A DNA stretch of 64,000 nt from Hofstenia miamia (taxonomy: Eukaryota; Xenacoelomorpha; Acoela; Hofsteniidae), in NCBI GenBank assembly GCA_900660155.1, contig CABFPE010000740.1, forward strand, positions 236,488 to 300,487. Direction: 5' to 3'. Under the pieces are notes generated by a model. That model worked only from the letters and a program-made list of their open reading frames with translations. It ran no database searches and was not told the origin of the DNA. Numbering within the stretch: the stretch's first letter is position 1; each line of letters starts with the position of its first letter. Shown in pieces: positions 1 to 11,420 of the stretch. The position numbers and the translations under genes are program-made.

Positions 1-445
1 CATATTCTCTTAGATGATTTGTGCAAATTGAGCATTCCACCCAGAAAGAAATTCTTGAGGATTGTTGTTCATTTTACTAGAAGATTATATGTTAACAAAT
101 AATTGATTGAAATTTTCAAATGTGTTCTACCTTTTATAGATGCCAATTGTTTACATTTCAAGATGTTTATGAAATAATGAACTTTAAACTTGATAAAAAG
201 ATTTCATGAAAAATAATGTACTGGTGAAAACATTAAATAAAAACATTTCACGGAAATATATAAATTAATTACTAATCAATATATCATGAATAATATATTA
301 AGAACTCACTATATTTAAAGCAGAAAATGTCTGTGCTATCAGAAGTAAAAAATTTTTTGATAATGCTTTGTTGTTTACATGCTGTCTACAAACAAGTGGC
401 CTTTACATCCTCATAAATATTTGTTTATTTACCATTTTGTTATAT

Positions 446-641
446 TCCAACAATAGATTTCATGTACTTTGTAAATATATTGGTAAAGCTGATATTTGAC
501 GAACTAAATTTTTTCGCATTTTCACAGAAAACTGTATATCTAAGAATTTTGATACATAATCCAACAATAGATTTCATGTACCTTGTAAATATGTTGGTAA
601 AGCTGATACTTGACTAACTAAAATTTTTGCGGATTTTCACA
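446..641. repeat. Direct repeat, 2 x ~82 bp
   Basis: Copies at 446-526 and 560-641 share TCCAACAATAGATTTCATGT through TTTTCACA with a few substitutions, about 114 bp apart. Function unknown. The remaining sequence of 1-816 is AT-rich with no recognisable gene. Confidence 0.85.
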
Positions 642-816
642 CAATAGTTTGTTACTAAATGATTGATAATAAATCTGTCAGTTTATTGATTAAATCTATA
701 GAAATACACCAACCTCTTGTCTAAATAAGGTAATAAAATACATATTTTAGAAAAAGGAAATGTGTGGAAATACAACCATGTAAATTGGATAGTAGTATTA
801 TTATTAGCATATATGT

Positions 817-1362
817 TTGTACATTGCCAAACATAAAAAAGTAGCCTATCACAAAACCTCTATGTGTATAAAATTTAATAGGTACCAGTGCAATCATTCA
901 CTATTTTTTAGGAATATGACCAGCAATCAATATCTTAAACACAGCTATGAGTATGTTTTGCATGAATTTACAGTTATCAAGCAAAAGATGGTCATTTTGA
1001 ATAACATTCAAAAAATTATAAACCATGAAAATATATTGATCAGTGGGAACAGGGTTTTGCATATCCAATTTCAAGCATCTCCAGCACAATGTACCTGCAA
1101 CACTTGCTGGGGTCTAAACCCTCGCATAGACATTGACACTACAAATTTCAATTCACCTGGAGCAAGTCTACCACATACTATGGAAGCCTGTGAAATTTTA
1201 AAGAAAAATATTAATACAATTCATGTGGAAGGATTTCCAATAGACTTTGCCATTTCAAAGATCTTTTCCCTTATTGATGGAAGCATTGAAGAAGATGATA
1301 GAGTGTCAATTTTCTTCAATCAAGGACATTTTGTGGAATATAGTTTAATATCATGTGAATAA
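817..1362 (+). CDS. Unrecognised ORF, 181 codons
   Basis: Open for 181 codons in very AT-rich DNA, which is longer than expected by chance here. An internal Met at about 916 may be the better start, because the first part reads like translated intergenic sequence. The C-terminal half has mixed, protein-like composition (CTCNTCWGLNPRIDIDTT, VEGFPIDFAISKIFSLIDG, EEDDRVSIFFNQGHFVEY) with a small Cys cluster. I recognise no domain. It lies upstream of the Merlin element on the same strand as another orphan ORF at 4629-5018. The two could be remnants of one mobile element or exons of a gene. Confidence 0.35.
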   Translation: MYIAKHKKVAYHKTSMCIKFNRYQCNHSLFFRNMTSNQYLKHSYEYVLHEFTVIKQKMVILNNIQKIINHENILISGNRVLHIQFQASPAQCTCNTCWGLNPRIDIDTTNFNSPGASLPHTMEACEILKKNINTIHVEGFPIDFAISKIFSLIDGSIEEDDRVSIFFNQGHFVEYSLISCE

Positions 1363-1404
1363 ATGTAGATAGTTGTTGTAATGCATTGATATATATTTTT
1401 TTAA

Positions 1405-1768
1405 AACATAAGGGAGGAAATTAATATGTCAAGGTAAAAACTAAATATACCAAGGACAGAAAATAAAAACACAAGGGAAAAACTAAATATACCAAGGGCA
1501 GAAACTAAACACATAGGGGAAAAACTAAATGTACAAAGGAAGGAAAATAAAAACTCAAGGGAAAAACTAAATGTGCCAAGGGCAGAAACTAAACACATAG
1601 GAGAGAAGCTAAATGTACCAAGGACAGAAACTAAAAACACAAGGGAAAAACTAAATGTACCAATGGCAGAAACTAAAAACACAAGGGAAAAACTAAATAT
1701 ACCAAGGACAGACACTAAAAACAAAAGGGAAAACTAAATCTACCAAGGACAGAAACTAAAAACACGAA
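1405..1768. repeat. 42-bp minisatellite, ~8.5 copies
   Basis: Tandem units of about 42 bp built around AACTAAATGTACCAAGGACA plus GAAACTAAAAACACAAGGGA, with a variant half-unit carrying CACATAGGGG. The long minus-strand reading frame over this array is a repeat translation (FSFSLVFLVS) and not a gene. Confidence 0.9.
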
Positions 1769-1916
1769 GCATTTCTACATTCTCTTATTGTATAATAATT
1801 AAAAGGATGTATTATTAATTTTTAAAACCAGTGATTATTTTCATTCATCCCCACTCTTGCTAAATTTGAATGCAAATTGCATGTTAAATTAACAGTTAGG
1901 TAAAACATTGACAATT

Positions 1917-2258
1917 AGGCAATATACCAGAATAGGTAACTCCAAATTTTTAAGAAATGATGACGTCATCAAATGTAGTTATTTATGATGATTCTAAATC
2001 TAAAAAAATTTTTGTGAACTGTTCATTATTTCAAAAGTTATTAATATTTTAAATAAAGCATATACAATTTTATCAGCCAATCATTTTGCAGCATTCTTGT
2101 AACTTATGTTTTGCAAATAGCTGTGTAACTTTATTCTAATTCGGATTCCAAGAATCATAAACTAAATTGCCATTTCTTTGATTGTCCTTGTATGTATTTT
2201 TGAAAAACCTCATATGGTTGTTCATTAATACTAACTTGGTAAATTTGCAACTTCAATT
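1917..2258 (+). repeat. Merlin left terminal inverted repeat (~342 bp)
   Basis: Pairs with 3531-3870 over its whole length at high identity, for example ATATACCAGAATAGGTAACT at the tip and AACTTGGTAAATTTGCAACT at the inner end. Confidence 0.9.
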
Positions 2259-2433
2259 TTTGAATAGCAGTAAGCAATGTAAAATTAACTTAAAGTTCTT
2301 TAATGAATATTGAATAGCGTGGTAAAGGATGTTTGATTTTTAAAATTTCCCAAAGATTTATTGGATTTTAATATTTTGGCGGGTACATTTCAAAGTCTAA
2401 ATTCTTCCACAATTTTAAACATCATTTGCAATT

Positions 2434-3322
2434 ATGTCACACTGGCATGTAGTTACACTCTTAACTTCCAATGAAGAAGCAATTTCATTTTGCAAGTGTG
2501 AGGGCCTCTTGGTCACTAGTAGAAGATATCATGCTGCTAGTTGTCATAGGCAGATGTCTACAATTTCGAGTGCTAATCACTTGGATGGCTACCTCTTGCA
2601 TTGTCCTAGATGCAAGTGCACTTGCTCTGCCCACACTGGAATCTTTTTTGTGAAGGCCAAGTTGGAGTTAAAGGTAGTTTTTGCGGTAATTTGGTACTGG
2701 ATTCTGCAAGTTCCTGTCACTTGAACCGCAGATGTCTTGGGAATCAGCAAATCCACGGCTGTAGATTGGTATAGCTTCTGTTGGGACATTTGCTCCATGG
2801 CCTTGATGAGAGCAGATATCTGCCACAAAAGTATGGAGGTCCAGATCACATTGTTCAGATTGATGAGAGTGTTATTGCATGCAGGAAATACCACCATGGC
2901 CATTTAATTCTAGAAAAGTGGGTCTTTGGAATCTACGATGTTCAGTATCAGCAGTCATTTTTGTGCTTTGTTAATGCAAGGAATCACCAGACACTGATGC
3001 CAATCATTCAGAGGAGAGTTGCTGATGGTTCCATTATCTTGACTGATAACTGGGGTGCCTACAATCATATCACCAATTTTCAGCATGGCACAGTAAACCA
3101 CTTTTATCACTTTGTTGATCCTGTAACTTGAGTCACTACAAATAGAGTGGAGCCTATGTGGCCTAGACTGAAGCAGAACCTTAAGGAAATGAACAGAACG
3201 CAAATGCATATGCTTCCAAGTCATTTGGATGAATTCATGTGGTGTGAATTGTTTGCACTGCCAGGCATGGATCCATTTGATAATTTCATTCACCATGTGT
3301 GGCAGGTGTACCCTGTGTAACC
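2434..3322 (+). pseudogene. Merlin/ISXO2-like DDE transposase, broken
   Basis: Catalyses cut-and-paste transposition of the flanking TIRs. The first frame has the N-terminal zinc-binding region (CPRCKCTCSAHTGIFF), an in-frame TGA at about 2722, then a helix-turn-helix-like LGISKSTAVDWY. A frameshift leads to the catalytic part from 2781: HIVQIDES (first Asp), ILTDNWGAYN (second Asp), HFYHFVDPVT, a second TGA at about 3129, then NRVEPMWPRLKQ (Glu) and LDEFMWCELF..DPFDNF, ending in VYPV. All three acidic residues remain, but two stops and a frameshift make it inactive. Confidence 0.85.
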
Positions 3323-3530
3323 TTTTTCCTTTAATCAGCTCTTTTCATAGCTAATTTTCAATCAGCTCTTTTCAGAGCCACCCAGTTAATCAAAACCATT
3401 TATTATTTTGAATGAATATTACATTTAGATAAAAAGTATTAAATAATTTTTCATTGCTATTTGAAATAAATTTAAGTACATTTACAATAGTTGATTTAAT
3501 TGAGAAATATTCATTACAAACATGTTGTGA

Positions 3531-3870
3531 AATTGAAGTTGCAAATTTAACAAGTTAGTATTAATGAACAACCATCTGAGGTTTTTCAAAAATACATGCA
3601 AGGATAATCAAAGAAATGGCAATTTAGTTTATGATTCTTGGAATCTGAATTAGAATAAAGTTATGCAGCTATTTGCAAAACATAAGTTACAAGAATGCTG
3701 CAAAATGATTAGCTGATAAAATTGTATATGCTTTATTTAAAATATTAATAACTTTTGAAATAATGAAAGGTTCACGATTTTTTTTAGATTTAGAATCAGC
3801 ATAAAAAACTACGTCTGATGACATCATCATTTTTTTAAAAATTTGGAGTTACCTATTCTGGTATATCGCT
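3531..3870 (-). repeat. Merlin right terminal inverted repeat (~340 bp)
   Basis: Reverse complement of 1917-2258, with small indels. Confidence 0.9.
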
Positions 3871-4628
3871 GATAATTATTGGTTTAGATGAAAAATTGCT
3901 GTAAGTTACAATCTGAAATAATGAATTCAAAACACTGCAAAACAAAGTTTAATGTCTACCCAACAAAATTTTGAATGTTACAATGTAAAATAATGAGCAT
4001 CTATGAATGTAAATTTTTTCACAATACCTTGTATTTAAAGGAACAATGTTTATTGGTTATCATTAAAAGTATAAGATATCATTAAAAGTAATGTATAAAA
4101 CCTCTATAAAATGATTGTAACCCAAATAGTTTATTTTAAACATGCCTTTTGAAAAGTAGTTAGTGAAATTGTGCATTACACTTTGGTCAAAACGTGAAAT
4201 TGTAAATTATTTTTCCAAACAAAAGTAAAAATTAATGGTTTATGAAATTATCAAAATTAAATTTCTTTTAATTGATATTCATTTATTTATTATTATTATA
4301 ATTATAAGTGGAAATAAAATATCAGTGACATATCAAATTCTTTTTTGACAAAAGTGAGTAGAACAAAATTGTCTGTAAGGTAACACATCAAAATTCCAGT
4401 TATATTTTATCAAGCATGTTTTAACTTGATTACAAATTATTAATCACTCTCACTAGTTTTCTAATCACAGAGTTGGTTGTTAATTTATTCACCATGACAC
4501 CATGTATGAAATCTAATGTGTTTTTCAAAGTATGTGGAAATGCTTACAACAGCATTTACTATATTAAAGAAATGTTAATTTTATTGGATAAAAAATTATA
4601 TGTAATCACAGTATGATATTCTAAGGAA

Positions 4629-5018
4629 ATGCTTTCCTGTCTCCCACACAACATTCAGAAAGCTTTCAACTGGTATGAATGCAATTTCCATCACATTGCA
4701 TTTACAGAAGGAAACCTAACAAATGAACAAATGATGATTTTTATTGAATCTCTGAATTTATCATGTAGAAAGGAAACAGTATTTTGGGCATTTGACAGAA
4801 TGAACTGTGAGTTCTTAAGTTGTTTAATTTCTCAACCCATGGAAAATTTACTTGATTATGGTTATCAATACCCACAAAACTATGAAAACTCTACAGACCA
4901 TATAAAAAACTATTATAAATTTGTACGCCAAATGAACACACCACAAGGTATATTATTATCTCCATTTACTAATAATAATCATTGTAAATTTAATAAATTT
5001 GTTGTGAAACCATTGTAG
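4629..5018 (+). CDS. Unrecognised ORF, 129 codons
   Basis: Open reading frame with protein-like composition: FNWYECNFHHIAFTEGNL, CRKETVFWAFDRMNCEF, DYGYQYPQNYENSTDHIKNY, QMNTPQGILLSPFTNNNHCK, ending FNKFVVKPL. No start context beyond the first ATG and no domain I recognise. The ending resembles a structured protein more than random translation. Same strand as 817-1362. It could be an exon or part of a decayed mobile element. Confidence 0.35.
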   Translation: MLSCLPHNIQKAFNWYECNFHHIAFTEGNLTNEQMMIFIESLNLSCRKETVFWAFDRMNCEFLSCLISQPMENLLDYGYQYPQNYENSTDHIKNYYKFVRQMNTPQGILLSPFTNNNHCKFNKFVVKPL

Positions 5019-5299
5019 CTAATAATTAATTGTTTTCCTGTCTATTTATTATTATTAATTTATCAAACATATTAACTAGTACATATAGAATGCATCTGTG
5101 GAAGCATGTATTTATATTTAAATATTTATTGATTAAAAAGTTTTTATTTTTGCAATTGACATGTGTTTTCTGAGAAACGTATTTATTAACCTCAATATTA
5201 GAAAATTATGTTTGAAAATACTGATGTAATTCCAAAAACGTTTATGAATAGAAAAATTGTTACATTTTAAACATTTCTAATTTCATTGAATTTTGAAAA

Positions 5300-5540
5300 T
5301 TGCTTTATCTCTATGTGTATTGATAAATTTGTTACATTTAAACAATAGAATGCAAACAATGCCAACAAAACATTCCAATGACATCAGAGATACACCCCAT
5401 CAATATACATGACCAATTATTTATGTAATATGGATAAAAAAATTTGTTACATTTTATACAATAAACAAATGTGTTTGCCAACAAATATTACAACAAAAGA
5501 GAATGTGTTCCAATGACATCAGAGATACACAGATGGCCAA
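5300..5540. repeat. Diverged direct repeat with shared ATTCCAATGACATCAGAGAT core
   Basis: Two copies, at about 5319-5395 and 5438-5532, share AAATTTGTTACATTT, CAATAAACAAATG-like spacing and a CCAATGACATCAGAGATACAC block. No gene seen nearby. Confidence 0.6.
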
Positions 5541-7099
5541 AGTACAAAATTACATCATAGCAATGCCAGACATCCCCACCAAGTTCAAAAGGTTGAGTAT
5601 CTACAGGGTATGACCCAATACATACTACTATTGTTACATAAAGAAATCAATTCACTCTTAAGGAAAAGCACTGAGATGTGGATGCTAAAACCACTTTGAA
5701 CAATATGATATATAAATTACAACAGTAATCTGAAAAAGTACTAACTTATATAATTAGTTTGTCCACAATGTGCAAAAAAAAATTTCTAAGCATTACACAC
5801 CCTTGGAAAAGAATGTGCTATGAAATAAATGTTGAGAGGATATGATATTTACAATTGCAGTGACACTAAACTAGCAAGTAGCAAACAAATGATTTCATGA
5901 AACAACCATTTACAAAAAACTGTTTTTAAATAAAAGTGGTGAAATCTATATGACATTTAAGACCTTTCAAAAATTTTTAAGAAAAATGTCTTGCACATTT
6001 ACAGATAGGCATTTATGAACATTTTCAGAGAAAGTGTAAAAATACATTGAAATAACATTCTATACATAAAAAAAATTAATAAAATCTAGTATTGGTATAA
6101 TAGAATTTTAAGTTAACCATTGAAGCACCAAGAAAATGCATTTATTCTTCAAAAATATTTCACAACCATTCTTGAACAAATTACATTATGTAATTGATTG
6201 AAATATAAATTTGTAATTATTCTATAAAAATATAGTGTAAAACAAACATTACTACAATTCTATACACATTTTCTTGCAGAAATAAATTTAAAGCAAATGA
6301 CATTCTCCATCATAAAGTTTAACAAGCATAGATTGAATTAGAAAATGGCTAATCACTACATCAATGTAATACAAGTGATTGCAAATAAATACTAGAAAAT
6401 TTCTTAGCAAAATACATTCTTAACATTTCCAAATGTGAAATATTATTATGAAGAATGATATACATGTATAATTATAATAAAGAACCATTAATAAAGATAA
6501 TTGCTTACTATAGTTAAAAGCAATGCAAATTTTGATAGTGAATTCAAGTATATAATAAAAAACAAAGAAATTTAATGTCAGCCAATGAAATTTGAATTTA
6601 AGAAGGTTAGGTGATGCATTATCCTATGACCATCAAAAATAATCTCACAAGAGTCATAAATATTTAAAATTAGTTTAATTGACATTTTATTTAAGAGATA
6701 TCTAGTTAAATATTAGAAATATAGAATAAACATTGAAATAACATTTCAGTTCTTCTCCACATTGTAATTTTTTAAATTTTTAAAGGTTAATTTCAATCAA
6801 TTACTTAAACTCCAATAAATTTAATGTTCATGAAATAGTGATATTATATTAACAAGGTTGGAAACATGCTCTAATGCAAATAACACATTTTTTTGAAATA
6901 TTTGGGTTTTACATCTATGAATTTTTTTCCTTAAAACATGGCATTGAATGTTTAATCATTGTTACAACAAGCATGCCCTAAGTGAAATTTGACAATAAAA
7001 ATATCAGTTTGCCTAAATCCTAGAAATCAATAATAAAGACTTTGTCAAAGAATTAATTTGCTCAATTAAGTTTTGTCAAAAATATTTCATTGCTAGAGG
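5540..7099. other. AT-rich stretch, nothing recognised
   Basis: About 1.5 kb of AT-rich sequence with stops in every frame. No TIRs, coding signature or RNA gene visible by eye. Confidence 0.6.
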
Positions 7100-7137
7100 G
7101 TGTCCAATAGAATCAGTTCATTTCCATGTGGCAAAAG

Positions 7138-7431
7138 TCATGGGTGTCCCATTGGTACGTCCTTCACTTGGTCTCTTACTACTTCTAACCCAGATGCAAT
7201 TATCAGATTTTCAATTTTCCCTGTTGTTGAAATTTGTAACTGTTTTGATTCTTTTAAGATATCAGGTTTGCAACTAGCTAGATGCCTTTCTGTGGCAGTT
7301 ATAAAATGTTCTTTTTTATTCCTTCCATTTCTTTCATGCAATGCCTGCATCCCTCAGCAAAATTTTCTTATAGGCAAATAGTCAAATGATTTATCTAATT
7401 TCATTCTTTTTGCTGACTGAAAAGTAGCCAT
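7138..7431 (-). pseudogene. Unrecognised minus-strand ORF with one TGA
   Basis: From ATG at 7431 the minus strand reads MATFQSAKRMKLDKSFDYLP, IRKFC, a TGA, then GMQALHERNGRNKKEHFIT and a further 60 residues to a stop at 7138. The charged composition looks coding. The frame continues cleanly across the TGA, so it may be a decayed small gene or transposon protein. No family recognised. Confidence 0.3.
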
Positions 7432-8232
7432 CACAACAAGTGCACATAATAATTCAGTGAGAGGGAATAATAAATATGAACTGCAATGCTGTGCTGGCTG
7501 CATGTGTTGGAATTTTTACTCATCATATTTCACTGCTCATTCATAATCTGAAATGCTTGGTGGTAATAATTGTTTGCATGCAACAATTAATAGTTTTCTA
7601 TTATTTGATTATAGTGTTCTATTATAGTAATACTATTAATAGAATAAAGCCATTAATATAGAATTTCTATAATAGTCTATAATAGAATTCTATAATTTGG
7701 ATATCACTGCATTTTTTATTTTGCTTTCTCAAGTGTTTTATTAGCCACATTAGTAAAAAAGGAATTATTCAAATTATGTATTTGATGATTTCATGTCAGT
7801 GTGCACAACACTTTATGCTTTTTACAATAATTGTATAAAACAAATCAGTTAATTTAGCAGATGGAAATCAAAAGAGATGCATTCTCCTTGAGAATTGTTG
7901 AGTCACCCCATTACACAGTGCAGGGAGTAATGTTTTTGACATGTGGAGTTACCATTTCCAAAGTGTAAAGGACCAGAGCAAATTGTTGACTAATCATCTT
8001 GATATACCAGAGATTAGAGGCAGTAATGGTTTTTGGAGTAGAGAATTTGAGTGCATTTTCATTTAAATGTTAAAAGATCAAATTCATGACTAATCAACTC
8101 TCTGGCTCAAAGCTATTTAAACATCAAAGCAAACTGTGTTAATGATTTCAAATGTATCTCCACAAAGAATAATGGGTTATGTCATATACTTTTTCCATAT
8201 TTTATTTTACATATACATTTTTGCATTATGTT

Positions 8233-9140
8233 GCATAATCCATTAAATAACCATGTGTGGTCAAAGTGAGAGAAAAAATGGGCATAACTAAGACTAAAAT
8301 GTAATAATGATTAAATTGTACACACATGGTTATGATTGATTATTTGATTGTAAATTGTTTTATGCAGTTTTATATTTAAAATTAACTCAACAGTATTTGA
8401 CAAAAACAAGATGACCAAACAGTGTACACTAATGAATGCTGATGATGTGCAATTAAAAGCAGAACTGCAACGTGAGGGAAAATCGTAAACAAGCTTTGAT
8501 CAGCAGGTACTAGTTGAGTATTTGATTATTTACTGAAATGTGCTATAAATATACAAAAAATGTTAGAATGGTTGATGAATGAATTTAGTTTGGATTTACT
8601 TCTTTCTTTATTGTCAGGTTATTTTATATTTACATGGAAAGCTGTGTTCAAGCACTAGAGTAATCATATGGGGGTCCCCAAATACATTTAAAGGAATTCT
8701 GGAGCAGCCTCACAATCAGCTATTCAATGGTGGTGAGGGCAGTAGCTGTAGATTCCTTGATGTGCTTTTAGGTTATGAATAGACATAGGGATTTTTCTCT
8801 GTTGTAGCTTTCCTATAACTCATTTTTTGCCAATTATTAGGATTATATTTATATTGCTCTAAATGTTTGTTATTTCATTATTGGATGCCACTTGCTTATT
8901 GGTTTTTATCATAGTTGACCATTGGCCAAATTATGCATTTACTTTCTTGCAGGCTGCATTGATTGTTCACATGTACAAAGGGCTAGCATGTATTACTATA
9001 TCTGTAGGGCTATTATATGTAAGGCTCAATAACAAGCTAAAGCATTGTGGTTGCATTATTTCCTTATATTTACATAATCATAATAACAAGAACAATCAAT
9101 GCACTAAATTAGTAAGTTGTAGCACACACAATCACTTAGT
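8233..9140 (+). repeat. Tandem duplication, copy A (~908 bp)
   Basis: Begins at GCATAATCCATTAAATAACC and ends near AGTAAGTTGT. It is repeated with roughly 5-10% divergence and indels at 9295-10178. It contains an ORF (about 8863-9140, MFVISLLDATCLLVFIIVDH) that is membrane-like in composition, and a short MTKQCTLMNADDVQLKAELQ frame at about 8411. No known family. Confidence 0.85.
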
Positions 9141-9142
9141 TT

Positions 9143-9143
9143 N
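9143..9143. other. Single-N contig join
   Basis: One ambiguous base directly after the end of duplication copy A. Comparable single Ns elsewhere in the window mark contig joins. Confidence 0.6.
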
Positions 9144-9294
9144 TGCCAGAGTGATATCCAAGAAGAGAGTTTCATAAACTTGCTTGAAAGGTGCTACCCT
9201 ATTTTCTCATGTATTATTGTCTAGCTCAATAACTCATCTCAGTTGTTGTCTTACCTCTCAGCTCATGTAATAATAGCATGTAATTACCATTGTG

Positions 9295-10178
9295 GCATAA
9301 TCCATCAAATAACCATGTGTGGTCAAAATGAGAGAAAAGATGGATGTAACTAAGACTAAAATGTAATAATGATTAAATTGTAAACACATGGTTATGATTG
9401 ATTATTTGATTTGTAAATTGTTTTATGCAGTTATTTAAAATTAAATTGACAGTATTTGACAAAAACAAGATGACCAAACAGTGTACACTAATTAATGCTG
9501 ACAATGCGAAATTAAAAGCAGAACTAAAACGCGAGGGAAAATCTTAAGCAAGCTTCGATCAACAGGTACTAGTTGAGTATTTGATTATTTACTGAAATGT
9601 GCTATAAATATGCATCTTATGGAAAGCCAAATGTTCAAGCACTAGAGGTAATTGTATGGTGGTCCCATCATACATTTAAAGGAATGCTAGAGCAGCCTCA
9701 CAATCAGCTATTCAACGGCTGTGAGGGAAGTAGCTCTGGAGCAGCCTCACAATCAGCTATTCAATGGCAGTGAGGGCGATTTTTCTCCATTGTAGCTTTC
9801 GTATTACTCATTGCTTGTCAATTATTATGATTATAGTTATATTGCTCTACATGTTTATTAGATCATTTATTAATCTAATTTAATTTATATTGCTCTACAT
9901 GTTTGTTATTTCATTATTAGATGCTAGTTGCTTATTGTTTTTTATCATAGTTGACCATTGGCCGAATTATGCATTTACTTTCTTGCAGGCTGCATTGATT
10001 GTTCACATGTATGAAGGTCTAGCATGTATTGTTATATATGTAGGGCTATTATATGTAAGGCTCAATAACAAGCTAAAGCATTGCGGTTGCGTTATTTCCT
10101 TATATTTACATAATCATAATAACAAAAACAATAAATGCACTAAATTAGTAAGTTGTCATACACAAACAATCACTGAGT
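9295..10178 (+). repeat. Tandem duplication, copy B (~884 bp)
   Basis: Second copy of 8233-9140. It lacks about 75 bp present in copy A around 8,550-8,630 and has a local duplication of CAGCCTCACAATCAGCTATT. It carries the parallel ORF 9890-10231 (MFVISLLDASCLLFFIIVDH), which stays open across the copy. Conservation of the frame between copies is suggestive but the product is unknown. Confidence 0.85.
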
Positions 10179-10505
10179 TAACCATCCACACACTGATTCA
10201 GTTAATGGTTTCCATTGCAGAGTTCAAGTAAAAGCTGGAGCTGTTGCTGCTAAAGAGATCTCTGGAATCACATGGCACCACTTCAGGTTTCGACCCTGTC
10301 TTCCATCTACCACTCTCAATCTAAATAAGTTGTTGTTAGTTAAGCATTCAGGAATGCTAATGTGGATTAATTTAAGTTAATTAGCTAAACACTCAATTAG
10401 AAAAAGAGGATTAGGAATCTGTCATACTTAATCATCACATATACTGTGAAATGTAATAAGTTACTTTTGAATAATCACGGAATTTGGGATTGGCATGATT
10501 CTACA

Positions 10506-10521
10506 TGGCAACTGTGACAGG
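10506..10521 (+). promoter_or_regulatory. Putative retrotransposon primer binding site (tRNA-Arg type)
   Basis: TGGCAACTGTGACAGG differs at two positions from the complement of the 3' end of tRNA-Arg(UCG) plus CCA, the primer used by 412/mdg1-type Ty3/gypsy elements. It follows CA, as expected for the end of a 5' LTR, and lies about 300 bp upstream of the gag-like ORFs. A short LTR could start at TGTTGTTAG (about 10,331), but no second LTR is available for comparison. Confidence 0.45.
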
Positions 10522-10824
10522 CGCCTGAAATGCATGTGTGCATGAAAGAGAAGATGCAAATTTAAAGAAAATGCTATATCAAAAAACAAAGGAAAACATG
10601 AGTGGTGTGAAAAACAGTTAATTTAGAAGAAAGAAGATCGATTTAAAAATGTAATGAACGAGGATTATTACGTATGATTGAGTTAAGATAGTTGTTTCTT
10701 TTCGAATTATAAAGAAAATTAGTGATACAGTTAAAGATGAAAGGACAAGTGAGTGTAACCTTTAAACTAAGCACAAGAAATAATGTTTGAAAAGGAATCA
10801 GTAAAAGATTACTCCCAGCTATAA

Positions 10825-11274
10825 ATGAAAATGTTGAATTCAAGGAAAAAACAAAAAACTAAAGCGAAGACACAAAAAACACCCCAAAACCGAAAAACCC
10901 CAGAAGACATAACAATGTCCCCTGAAAGCGAGACGTCCCCAGCAGAATTAATGCTACAGCCAGCACAAGAAAATGTTGAATTTTCTATAGTCAAACTCAC
11001 TAAAATAATTAAAAACAATTCCGAAAGAAAAGAGTTGACAATACAGATAGAAAAGTTGACACAATGAATGTTTGAGATAGAAATGGCAAATGTTGAAAAA
11101 GATAGACTTATTGAAGAAATCATACAAGTTACAAGTGTAAGATTAACAGAACAAAGAAATGTGTTTCAGAAACAAATTGAAAAGTTAACTGAAGCAAATA
11201 AAGAAATCAAAGCACAAAGCAAAAAGTTACAACAACTTATGAGCCAAATGCATGAAGAGAATGTAAACCATTAG
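10825..11274 (+). pseudogene. Gypsy gag leader, coiled coil, with in-frame stop
   Basis: Two consecutive ORFs, 10825-11067 and 11068-11274, are in the same frame separated only by a TGA. Together they read a Lys/Glu/Gln-rich amphipathic segment (NSERKELTIQIEKLTQ, then EKDRLIEEIIQVTSVRLTEQ) with heptad-like spacing, as in gag proteins that multimerise through a coiled coil. A TAG at about 11,272 ends the block. Confidence 0.5.
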
Positions 11275-11420
11275 AAAAGAGAATATCTCAAAGGAAATTG
11301 AGATTGATAACTTGAAGGATGAAATTAGGTTAATATCATTAACTAATGAAGAAAATCAAGATAAGGAAAAATGAAATGCCAAAATAACAGAAACGACAAT
11401 AATGGAAAAGCCAAAAAAAA

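Larger units (their letters stand above)
1917..3870 (+). mobile_element. Merlin (IS1016/IS1595-like) DNA transposon
   Basis: A 1954-bp element with long terminal inverted repeats enclosing a broken DDE transposase. Outer ends are AGGCAATATACCAGAATAGG on the left and the complement of AGCGATATACCAGAATAGG on the right. Flanks GACAATT / GATAATT are a possible target-site duplication with one mismatch. The domain type and TIR-bounded structure fit Merlin. The long TIRs are unusual for a short element. Confidence 0.85.

Noticed and set aside
1401..1724. Minus-strand ORF of repeating FSFSLVFLVS
   Set aside because: It is the translation of the 42-bp minisatellite, whose period is a multiple of three.
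7100..7381. Plus-strand 93-codon ORF
   Set aside because: Its Phe/Leu/Ser-rich composition is that of the complement of the more coding-like minus-strand frame.
10230..10330. Possible tRNA because of CAGGTTTCGACCCTGTC
   Set aside because: No matching acceptor stem, D-arm or anticodon arm could be placed.
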